A DNA stretch of 64,000 bases. Origin: Antedon mediterranea. Taxonomy: Eukaryota; Echinodermata; Crinoidea; Comatulida; Antedonidae. This document shows positions 21,101 to 29,066 of this stretch, piece by piece; positions within the stretch are counted from its first letter, which is position 1; each line of letters starts with the position of its first letter. The stretch lies in contig NC_092674.1 in the NCBI RefSeq assembly GCF_964355755.1, forward strand, positions 3,477,001-3,541,000. Reading direction: 5' to 3'. The notes under the pieces were generated by a model. That model worked only from the letters and a program-made list of their open reading frames with translations. It did no database searches and was not told where the DNA came from. The position numbers and the translations under genes are program-made.

Positions 21101-23670
21101 TCCTACTGATGAGTAGGCTAATAGATTAGGCCTATTTTTTTCATTGGGGCTTCCCCCTGACGTTCGTAATGAACGCAAAAAATGTTTCTTCGCGTATGTT
21201 TACCGGCGGAAAAAGTAGGCTACGATCGTTTTGTTGTTTGCTAGCGCGCTATAAGTGTTATTTCCGGCCAAACCAGAGGTGTCATTCAACATAAATGTTA
21301 TGTGCGAGAGTACCATTTCCGGCCATCTAGGGTGTAAATTACCCAAAATCGCTTCGCCACAGCCCCAACCATGGTGGGGCTGTGACTCAAGTACTTAGTG
21401 TCGGAATTCCCCCTCCCCCCTCGGGGGGGGGGGGGGCGGCCCCAAGCGTGACGCTTGATTTGAATCCTGGGGAGAACACTGTATATGTACATATTCTCTG
21501 TTAAGGGGCATGAAACTGAGCAGCCACAGATAAACTCATTGATCTCCAGAGCTCGGCATACTATGTACATATTCTCTGTTAAGGGGCATGGAACTGATTG
21601 TGTCGCAGCCACAGATAAACTCATTGATCTCCAGAGCTCGGCATACTATGTACATATTCTCTGTTAAGGGGCATGGAACTGATTGTGTCGCAGCCACAGA
21701 TAAACTCATTGATCTCCAGAGCTCGGCATACTATGTACATATTCTCTGTTAAGGGGCATGGAACTGATTGTGTCGCAGCCACAGATAAACTCATTGATCT
21801 CTAGAGCTCGGCATACTATGTACATATTCTCTGTTAAGGGGCATGGAACTGATCGTGTCGCAGCCACAGGTAAACTCATTGATCTTCAGAGCAGTCTCGG
21901 CATACTATGTACATATTCTCTGTTAAGGGGCATGGAACTGATCGTGTCAGAGTCACAGATAAACCCTTTGATCTCCGGAGCTCAGCATACTATGTACATA
22001 TTCTCTGTTAAGGGAGGGGAAGGGGGAACTGATTGTGTCACAGCCACAGATAAAGCCATTGATCTCCGGAGCTCAATATCCTGTTGTCAGATTGCCTTGG
22101 TTAAACTGTTGACTTGCATAGTTTTTGAAATACAAATAATATACCTCCTGCTTGGTTGCAAATCTTCTCCATACTCTCTACCTTTGATAACACGTTGTCT
22201 AATTGATTCTGCACTTTTTCCATATCCATAATGTACTGCTTCAGATACGCATTCGTATATTTCACCTGAAAAGGTATGGAACTCAATAAGCATAAATAAC
22301 AAATGTTACTGTAAAAACACATGGTTATCCCGGTTTTGATTAAGTAGATATTATTACTGTTGTTTTCAGTCATTATTTTGACTATTAGAAACCATTTTTT
22401 TTTATTGTTGACCACACCCCACTACGCCCTCTAACACTATTGAGTAAAATTATGACTATTTTGTGTACATTTTGAATCTTGATTTGAAGTTGTTGTATTT
22501 CATCATCTAACAACTGTTCTTCGCTTTCTGTGTAATTATTTTCTTGATTGACCTAGTTAGAAAAAAAAATGCAGCAGATTATTCACCAAGAAAAAAACAT
22601 CAGTTAAATGAACATTGTTTTGTTGAATATCCTATTTTTATGTCACATAATACTGTAGTAGTTTTTTGACAAATGATAAAAAAATCATTTAAAGCACCTA
22701 AAAAAAATTGTAATTTAAAGCAAAAAATAGTCAGATTGTCTGTCAGAAAATGTTTTTTTTGGTTCAATTTAACCATTATTTTTTTCATTCTGGATGTGAA
22801 ATTATTATTTTGGTTTTCTTTTATAATATGGAAGGAAAAAACTAAATAAATCAGTAAAATTGCGTAATGCCTATCAAAGTCTAATTTTAATAATCAATTT
22901 TCAAACATAAATGTTATTTAATAATGTCTTACCACATCACAAGTCTGTATCATCTTGCTAGGAATATGGAAGATGTTCTTCATCAGGTACCTTTCAAGTT
23001 TATCACATGCTCTGTCAAAACGAACGCGAAAATGGGATAGAAGTTTCTGAGAACCCTAAAGGAAAAAAAGTTAATTTAATTACTCATTTTTTGTTATTTA
23101 ATATTAATTTTTTCACTTTATAAATTAACTAAAAGTGGAATTTTTATATATATGTATTGTGATCTTACCTCACGCACAATTTCTTTAGACACTCCATCTT
23201 TTTCAAACTGCAATACAATAAAAAAAACAATAGTTGGTTCACATAATAATATTATAATAGTTGGCAATGTGTTTTGATTGGTTTTTTAGCAGATAACTTT
23301 TGACCAATCAGATGGCAGTATACTTACTTCAGATACCAAGTATTTCTCTAGTAGTTCAATGCCATCTCGAAGATATTCAAATATTGCATTATACACTAAA
23401 ATAAAAGAAAAATGATTTATGATGAGTTTATTCATGGAGATTCTTTACTCCAATGTTTATTTGAAGTAGTTTTGAGCAGTAAATTTATAATCGGATGTAA
23501 ATATGTTCGAACATGGGCTTTTGGTATAGTGTACCTCCATCAACAAATGATTTTGGTGTAAATCCAAAAAACTGTGTCTCGTATTCGTTTTTATCGTCAA
23601 CTTGAAGAACACCGCTCTCTTGCCGCATGGACATCCGACTGCCACTGGTACTGCTTTGATCAACACTCAT
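12154..23670 (-). CDS. MIS12: MIS12 kinetochore complex subunit
   Basis: Eight coding exons on the minus strand, in transcript order: 23670-23535, 23395-23328, 23207-23169, 23055-22933, 22552-22469, 22265-22145, 16822-16722, 12198-12154. They total 717 nt, giving 238 residues (human is 205). Splice phases agree throughout. The N-terminal block YETQFFGFTPKSFVDG is the Mis12 signature (human QFFGFTP), followed by VYNAIFEYLRDGIELLEKYL and the helical segment HFRVRFDRACDKLERYLMKN. Coiled-coil stretches follow (DDEIQQLQIKIQN and MEKVQNQLDNVLSKVESMEK). The protein forms the MIS12-PMF1-DSN1-NSL1 bridge between inner centromere (CENP-C) and NDC80. Intron 6 (16823-22144) and intron 7 (12199-16721) are bloated by mobile elements. 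The protein ends DGDLDRKKLL. Start ATG 23670-23668 is head to head with PCTP. The reverse-strand AATAAA at 12130-12125 is a candidate poly(A) signal. Confidence 0.92.
12308..12320. repeat. Target-site duplication of the LINE, left copy
   Basis: AATCCTGTCTCCA, identical to the copy at 16421-16433; the two bracket the retrotransposon. Confidence 0.85.
12321..16420 (+). mobile_element. Near-complete non-LTR retrotransposon (LINE)
   Basis: A 4.1-kb insertion bracketed by a perfect 13-bp target duplication (12308-12320, 16421-16433). It ends in a short A-rich tail (AATAAAAAAA before 16421). It has a 650-bp 5' region, then one long frame for an APE-type endonuclease, reverse transcriptase and C-terminal zinc knuckle. 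It lies antisense in MIS12 intron 7. GC content and codon use differ sharply from the AT-rich flanks. The clade is not certain; the organisation resembles the single-ORF endonuclease-RT families annotated as RTE or related groups in invertebrates. Strong coding conservation and the intact duplication suggest a fairly recent insertion. Confidence 0.9.
12979..16371 (+). pseudogene. LINE endonuclease-reverse transcriptase, one in-frame stop
   Basis: A single frame runs from 12979 to TAG at about 16369-16371 and is interrupted only by TGA at 15334-15336. The endonuclease domain shows FASWNVRTM, ALQETRL, SIYAPT, GDFNARVG, QLDLVITRR and DTDHSM, the APE-type catalytic blocks. The RT domain shows GKAPGKDGIPPEVLK, NNYCGISLLS, QCGFRAGRS, FIDLTKAFD, GVKQGCVLAPTLF and, after the stop, LLFADDAAI (catalytic FADD). 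Near the C-terminus CPKCDKSC..............H....C forms a CCHC-like zinc motif. The stop falls between the GVKQGC block and FADD, so the truncated product lacks the second catalytic Asp pair. The change looks like a CpG-type C-to-T at an Arg codon. Domain identity is clear; clade is not. Confidence 0.9.
16421..16433. repeat. Target-site duplication of the LINE, right copy
   Basis: AATCCTGTCTCCA immediately after the A-rich tail; identical to 12308-12320. Confidence 0.85.
17430..18228. repeat. Foldback with TTGCGCAATTT palindromes
   Basis: A left arm starting TGTTAATGTTATGCGCG (about 17430) and a right arm ending CGCGCATAACATTAACA (about 18228) are inverted. Each arm continues with TTGAACGATTTGCGCAATTT and its complement. 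Between about 17455 and 17670 the palindrome TTGCGCAATTT.AAATTGCGCAA recurs at least six times with varied spacers; a smaller cluster sits at 18085-18200. Central 17700-18050 is ordinary AT-rich sequence. The structure should form strong hairpins. It is probably a non-autonomous foldback element. Confidence 0.7.
19042..20613. mobile_element. hAT element, non-autonomous, nested in the array
   Basis: The ends CAGTGGTGGCGCCAG and CTGGCGCCACCCCTG are inverted repeats (13 of 15 positions), flanked by a perfect 8-bp duplication CTAACTAC (19034-19041 and 20614-20621). Both features are diagnostic of hAT. The interior has GC-rich subterminal repeats (AGCCCCCTCGTCGGGG) and a roughly 325-bp tandem duplication (about 19117-19437 and 19441-19772). 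No transposase frame was found. Confidence 0.88.
19117..19772. repeat. Tandem duplication of about 325 bp inside the hAT element
   Basis: The two copies share ACTTTTTGTCGGGGAATATA, TTCAGCGCCTAGAAAACC, TCTGGCGGTATCCCTTTG, GAATCGTTCAACGTTGGGTC and TTTTCCAGGCGAAGTTTAC in order, with few substitutions. Copy 1 starts about 19117 and copy 2 about 19441. Confidence 0.8.
21487..22075. repeat. 85-bp minisatellite, seven units
   Basis: GTACATATTCTCTGTTAAGG begins units at about 21487, 21565, 21650, 21735, 21820, 21909 and 21994, so spacing is 78, 85, 85, 85, 89, 85 bp. Units also contain GTGTCGCAGCCACAGATAAA and CATTGATCTCCAGAGCTCGG. The inner units are almost identical; the last is degenerate. The array abuts the end of the 4.3-kb TIR element and stops about 70 bp from MIS12 exon 6. 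It contains open frames on both strands that are repeat-derived, not genes. Confidence 0.9.
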
Positions 23671-24604
23671 GCTCAGTCTAATCGAAAATTAAAAGAATGT
23701 TGATACTGTATAAAACTTTGTTTAAATCTTTTTAAATTACTGATAATGAAATTGAAGGTAACTTTTAAAACTTCCATTTCAAGTGATTTATGTTAAAACC
23801 GAAATGTAGGCCTCTCATTAAGGGATTAGCCTGGCAAGTTATTCTTTGCCTACTTCCTGCTGCTAGCCTGGCTTCGCAACACCCGACAAACAATAAATAA
23901 GTCCGGCAAAGCCAGTCCGGTCTGCGGGTCATTTCATGATCAGCAGCTAGCAGGAGGGCCTGGGAATTCATCGAATAAGATTTAAGAACTTCCTATTTCA
24001 AATTGGCTGAAACAATTTTCGGATAAATGATCCGATTCAATATCAGTTATCTATTGTTTAAACTACGTGATCTAAGATAAAAATAAAATATATTCGCAAA
24101 AAAACACAATTTTATAAACCTTGATGTGGCTAGTCACAAAAAGTTACCGCCGTTTTTGCGTTTTGATTTTCATAATAATAAACACTGCTCTCAACGGTGT
24201 TGATTTGACTAAGCTACTCAATTCCCAATTGTCGATCGATAATATTTTGATCAATTGGAGTGATTATTCGATCATCTATATAACAGATAAATAACATATT
24301 TCCGAAATAATATAGTTATGGTAACAACAAGGTAAACAATTATTTATTTAATTCGATCATTTAGTGTCATTCAGACCTAAGTAATTTTCATTTTGTTCTT
24401 GATGGGCGCAGCCATATTTGTTTTGATATGCGTACTCTGGGAAGGTGGATCCATTAAAACTATAAAATGAGTTGCCATTAACCTATACAAACCGAGTCAT
24501 ACCGCAAAATTGATGTAGTTGATTACATTTTTTATAGGCCTATGCTCTTTTTTATATTAGAGACGGAGAGAAGGGGAGCGAGAGACCTTTTAATTTTCAG
24601 AAGA
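23671..24604. promoter_or_regulatory. Probable bidirectional promoter, MIS12 / PCTP
   Basis: The MIS12 ATG (23670, minus) and PCTP ATG (24605, or 24542 if the upstream start is used) face away from each other with under 0.95 kb between them. No exon was found in the gap. Conserved elements cannot be identified by eye; the inference of a shared promoter rests on geometry alone. Confidence 0.5.
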
Positions 24605-27051
24605 ATGTTTGAATGCCAAGAATTCGAAGATGCTTGTAAAGAATTAGACAACCCAATAGTAGAAGACTATGAGTTTTTTGTCGAAGCAATGGATGTAACG
24701 ATATATCGAAAATACAGAGAGGTTAGCGATCATTTTGGATGTTGTTCTGTGTAGGCCTAGCTAGGCTAGGCCTACTCTAGTCTCTACTCCTCTACTCAGA
24801 CTGTCAGTAGTGTCAGGATCATTTTCAGCTGGACACAAGCAGCCCATTTTTAGGTCGAAACGTCCCACTTTTGATATACATTTATTGGTAGCAACTTTTT
24901 TTTTATAGACTAGTAATTTGCCATTCATAAATAATTAATTGTTTTTAAATATGTAAATCTTATTAATATTAATATATTGCATGCTTTTATTTTATGTCTT
25001 TTTCAGTCATCTGGACTTTACGAATACAAGATATTCGGTGTACTTGAAGGTATCTCGCCAGACATATGTGCAAAAGTTTATACTGATTTGGAGTATAGAA
25101 AACAATGGGATACTTATGCTAAAGGTACACTCACTTGATAGACGTCGTCATGGTACTGAGATTGTCTTGTTTTGCAATACTGTACACTTGTCATATTCGA
25201 GTGGATCGTTGAGTAGTTTTTCCATTAAGTACTTATTTAACGGAGTATTTTGAGCGTTGAGATTGTTTTCTTTGTCAACGTTTTCTATTCGAATGACTTT
25301 CTGTTGAGCACAAATTTACAATTCGAATACAAAAAGTACTCAACGAATCTTTACGTTGACAACGAAAGTTCCCAAGCAAATACGACAATTGTGTGTTCAA
25401 CTATATGATGGTTTTCAATATGATTTCTGTGATTTTTTTTTCTTTGATTCACACATTTTACACATTTTTTAATGTATTTTTATTTTTGAACTGTTTGTTA
25501 TAATTTTTTTTTTCCTCTATTTTATTTATTTCAGAATTACATGAATTTAACGAGAAAGAAAAGACAGGCATTTATTGGAATGTCAATTTTCCATTTCCAA
25601 TGTCTAATAGAGATGTATCCTTTTTATAATTTTTAATTTAAAACAAATAAAACATTTTCAGAATACATGAGTTATTTTTATCCAGGGATGCTTCAATGAT
25701 GTTGATGTACAGTATGACCTTTGACATAAGTTTTTTTTTTTAGTTTAACTTATGAAGTTAAAAATGAACATTGTACAGTATTAGTAATTACATAATTTGT
25801 TCTTAACACTTAACTCAGTATGTATTTGTGCGAGAAATGAAAGAGTTTGATTTAGATGATGGGCGGCACGTCTGGGTGGTTCTGGGTAAAAGTTCGCTCT
25901 TTGAGAGTATACCAACAAAATCACGAACAATCAGAGTAGACGACTTCCAACAATCTATGACGATGACAACAGACGGCGGTTCAGGCACAAAAGGTATTTT
26001 ATATTATTTTTATAATTAGATTTTTGTGATATTGTTTATTTTTTGCAGTTTTTCATTGTGAATACACACTAGTAAAGTCAGTCATGTTTGTGGTACATCA
26101 TGTGTTTACAATAGGAAACTAGGAGGGCACTAAGAGAGCTGCCTACAGCTATTAAACCATCCTTTAAAATCTTGTGAAAATTGGGCAATAACTTTTTGAG
26201 TAATCCTGCTATTACTAACTAACAAAATATAGACAGAAACAAACACGACCTCTTGGAATTCTGGTTGAGGTAAAAATAAAGTACATATTATAAGGAAATT
26301 CTCAGCGTTTCTCAACCATTTGGTTCTTGCAGTATGTATTTCACCTTTTTCAATAATTCTTTTTGGTTTTTAGATATAAACAGCTTTTTATAAAGGTTTA
26401 TTATTATTTATTTATATAAATGGCATTTCTATAATCAATTACTAATATTCTGGGTGATTGTTTCATTTATTTTAGCTTTCATGCATTATTATGACAACCC
26501 AAAAGGCATGTTACCGACATGGTTAATAAACTGGGCAGCTAAGGTAAACTTATCTTATTTATATTGTTCATTCAAGGTTTCATATTGAGTAAGAAATAGA
26601 CAACCATAGTCAGAGAAAATAATTACAACGCTTAAGCTCTGTCTACACTATCAAACTAGTTTGACAAACATATGCCCATCAAACTAGTTTGACAAATACA
26701 TGCCCAAATATGGTAGTGGTATGACATCATGTTTATATATGGGCACATATTTTTTTGTCACATAATGTTTGATAGTGTGGACAGAGCTTAAGTTTGTCAC
26801 ATAATGTTTGATAGTGTGGACAGAGCTTAAGAGCCAATAGAAAATTGTGTTGGCTCTAATATCAAGTAAATTAACTAATTAAAATAAATTAACATCTAAA
26901 AATTAAATTAATATTTATGTTACGTATATATTTCCTACAGACTGGTGTTCCAAATTTCATTGCCGATATGAAGAAACACTGTGAAAAATATCCAGCTTAT
27001 TTAGAAAAGAAACGAGAGAAAGAAGAGAAGATTGAAAAGGGAAAGAAATAA
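24605..27051 (+). CDS. PCTP: Phosphatidylcholine transfer protein (START domain, StarD2)
   Basis: Exons 24605-24721, 25007-25124, 25535-25614, 25819-25993, 26476-26543 and 26941-27051 join in phase to 222 residues (human PCTP is 214). Matching blocks in order are FEDACKELDNP, SGLYEYKIFGVLEGISP, DLEYRKQWDTYAKELHE, the hallmark NFPFPMSNRDYVFVRE, TIRVDDFQQS, HYYDNPKGMLPTWLINWAAK and TGVPNFIADMKKHCEKY. The START fold occupies nearly the whole protein and carries one phosphatidylcholine between membranes; in mammals it also contacts acyl-CoA thioesterase 13. The C-terminus is extended and Lys/Glu-rich. An in-frame ATG at 24542 would add 21 residues; 24605 fits the family length better. The exon 1 donor is AG|GTTAGC, weaker than usual. 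Convergent with MMADHC. Confidence 0.93.
26634..26828. repeat. MITE family 1 copy with duplicated right end
   Basis: AAGCTCTGTCTACACTATC on the left; on the right the block GTCACATAATGTTTGATAGTGTGGACAGAGCTT occurs twice (ending about 26788 and 26828), and CAAACTAGTTTGACAAA is also doubled near the left end. It lies in PCTP intron 5. Confidence 0.83.
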
Positions 27052-27366
27052 AATGAAAAACAGGAGAGAAAAAAATAGAAAAAGATGAAGAATTGATAGA
27101 GAGGTCGTAAGTTGTAACTGAATTAACTATTTCAAAAAGCAATAAGTTATTTGAGCACTGAGCAGCTAATATTTAAGTAATGATAATATTTATAAATGCT
27201 ATGCATTATAAGACTATTTGTAAGTAAAGCTAATTTTAAGATTGCTGAGGTGCTGGGTTTTCAGTCCATTCATTTTTTCAGTCTAGGATTTAGATTGATT
27301 TTTAATATTAAACTATGGGATTCTCTTTAAATACATTTTTACCCAAAAAAATGGTTTGGTATTTTT

Positions 27367-27616
27367 ATATACCGTATCCTCGGGTATAAATTCCCACTTC
27401 AGGTCTAATCCCACCCTACTTTATGTCTGATTTCACAAACAGGATATCCCGTTTGGTATAATTGTCCAGTATTGACTTTTGGTATGGATGTAGGCCTCTC
27501 TTTAGCCAGATGAGTTTTTACAAGAAATGCTTACCAATCATTTTTTTTTCTGAACCAGCGTTGGCCCAATTTCGTGTTCTAGGTGGGTGGGATTATACCA
27601 AAGGATATACGGTATA
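27367..27616. repeat. Short inverted-repeat element (MITE-like)
   Basis: ATATACCGTATCCTCGGGTA near 27368 is matched in reverse by ATACCAAAGGATATACGGTAT ending near 27616 with a small indel; the subterminal TTCCCAC and GTGGGAT also pair. Total about 250 bp. A flanking TA is possible but sits inside the palindrome, so the duplication is ambiguous. Confidence 0.6.
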
Positions 27617-28052
27617 TGTTGAATAAAATACAGGTGGTGTATTATTTAAAATGATACACCTGGACAAACCAATAATCAATTTTACCGAAGTTTAATAGCC
27701 AGGCAAGTCTTGTGTACTCAGCACAGTGCCATTCTATTATGGTTTTGTAATGGACTTATATATTTGTAAGTTCTATTATATTATACTTGAACTGTGTGGT
27801 ATCTAGCTTCCGTATGTTAAGTACTCTATTGACAGTTTAGGTTAGGCCGTGATAAACGATACTTTCTCTAAATTCAGGTCCATTATCTCTAATTCAGGTA
27901 TATTTTCATAGAATAATAGTCATATGCTGTATTTGTGCAATATTTTCACATAATAGATATTAAAAAAATATTTTTATAGTCTTCTATTATATAATTTAAA
28001 ATAGTTGAGATGCTTTTTTTTTAGCTTGGTGCTGTTAATGTTATTACTATAA

Positions 28053-28286
28053 AGCGTGGTTCCCACTAGAACGCAACGGCATAGCGACTCAAAGTGCTGT
28101 ATTGCGTAGTCACAAGTGGGAATCATCGACGCAGCAGTGCTGCAAAAATCGCTACGGGAAATCAAATCAGTAGGAAATCACATAGTACAGAGCGTAGCCA
28201 AGTACGTGGGTTGAACCATGTCAACGGCAACGTTGATGCGCAACAAGCAGGTTTGATTTTACGTTGCGTCATTGGGTAACCACGCT
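28053..28286. repeat. MITE family 2 (PIF/Harbinger-like)
   Basis: Starts AGCGTGGTTCCCACTAGA and ends GGGTAACCACGCT with TAA on both sides (28050-28052 and 28287-28289). Same family as 11085-11244. The interior has GCGTAG/GCAACG words but is unique in length. Confidence 0.75.
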
Positions 28287-29066
28287 TAAACTTGTACTAC
28301 TGTTTTTAAGTTTGATAGAATAGAGGCTTAAAGCACAATGGTATCATGACCAAAGTATGGGAAATTGTCGCTTTATAGGACCTTAAAGCATTTCTGTACT
28401 CTTGTAAAATTAATAAATTTACATTACTAATTAAATCGAGTCGGATTTAAGATTATATGTAATGTCTGACAGTTTTAGTTCAATTCCCTTCAATTTTTAA
28501 TTCTCTGCACCTTTGTACTAGTAGTTCATCAGAACACTACTGACACCCAGTTTGGTAGTTACCGAAAACAATACTAGATATATAATACAGTATTTATAAA
28601 TACTGTATATATTATTATAATTACTACTTTCCAATCACAAACATAAAAACACATTGTTTCCAATTTTCCATAAAGCATTTTAATAAACTATGGAACATAG
28701 GACACTGCTAAAGATATACTTTCCCCTGAAAAAAAAACATGTTTAAAATTTTTGTTGAATAAGCAATTCACCTGAAAATAAATAGTCAAATTTTCTAAGT
28801 TTTTGGATAAATTTAACCTTTTTTTTTTTTATCAGTGAAATACAGTAATTATGTTTGTGGTGTTTTTTCTACAGAAGTTAATAACTTGATTAAAACTGCA
28901 ATGGCCTATTCAGAGACTGATTATACCCATCTTTATTTTTCATGTTTTTGAGGGACAATACATCTTTAATATCGCAGTATTCAATTGATCATAATAAATA
29001 GCTGAGAACAGTACTGTCTGATCAAATTTTAAAATAAATTAAATAAAATACTTGAACTAAAACTTC

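Larger units (their letters stand above)
18560..21280. repeat. Interrupted tandem array, units of about 130-180 bp
   Basis: The marker TTTGCTAGCGCGCTATGAAGT recurs (with variants) near 18586, 18822, 19004, 20712, 20883, 21059 and 21240. Each unit also has TTTCCGGCCAACTA, a CTACTGATGAGTAGGC palindrome, TCATCGGGGAATTCCCC and GCGTATGTTTACCGGCGG, then GTAGGCTACGATCG. The hAT element at 19042-20613 splits the array. Spacing of the last four units is 171-181 bp. Confidence 0.75.
17185..21481. mobile_element. 4.3-kb composite TIR element in MIS12 intron 6
   Basis: The inverted ends CAGTGTTCTCCCCAGG (17185-17200) and CCTGGGGAGAACACTG (21466-21481) are followed inward by GCGTCACGG and AAGCGTGACGCTT motifs. 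TATAT flanks both sides (17180-17184 and 21482-21486), a possible 5-bp target duplication. The left subterminal zone (17207-17300) repeats CCGTGACGCTT four to five times. No transposase is visible. The interior is made of a foldback (17430-18228), an array of about 170-bp units (18560-21280) and a nested hAT element (19042-20613). CAG...CTG termini suggest a hAT-type origin, but the 5-bp duplication is atypical, so the superfamily is open. Confidence 0.65.
27052..29066. other. Convergent intergenic region, PCTP / MMADHC
   Basis: About 2.0 kb, AT-rich, holding the PCTP 3' UTR, two MITE-like elements (27367-27616 and 28053-28286) and the MMADHC 3' UTR. No exon supported. Confidence 0.6.

Noticed and set aside
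21487-22075. Regular 85-bp direct repeats that could be mistaken for a CRISPR array
   Set aside because: There are no unique spacers: whole 85-bp units repeat, in a eukaryotic intron. It is a minisatellite.
22101-22415. 104-codon minus-strand frame extending past MIS12 exon 6
   Set aside because: Only 22145-22265 is exon, in a frame bounded by a clean acceptor and donor; the rest is intron read-through.
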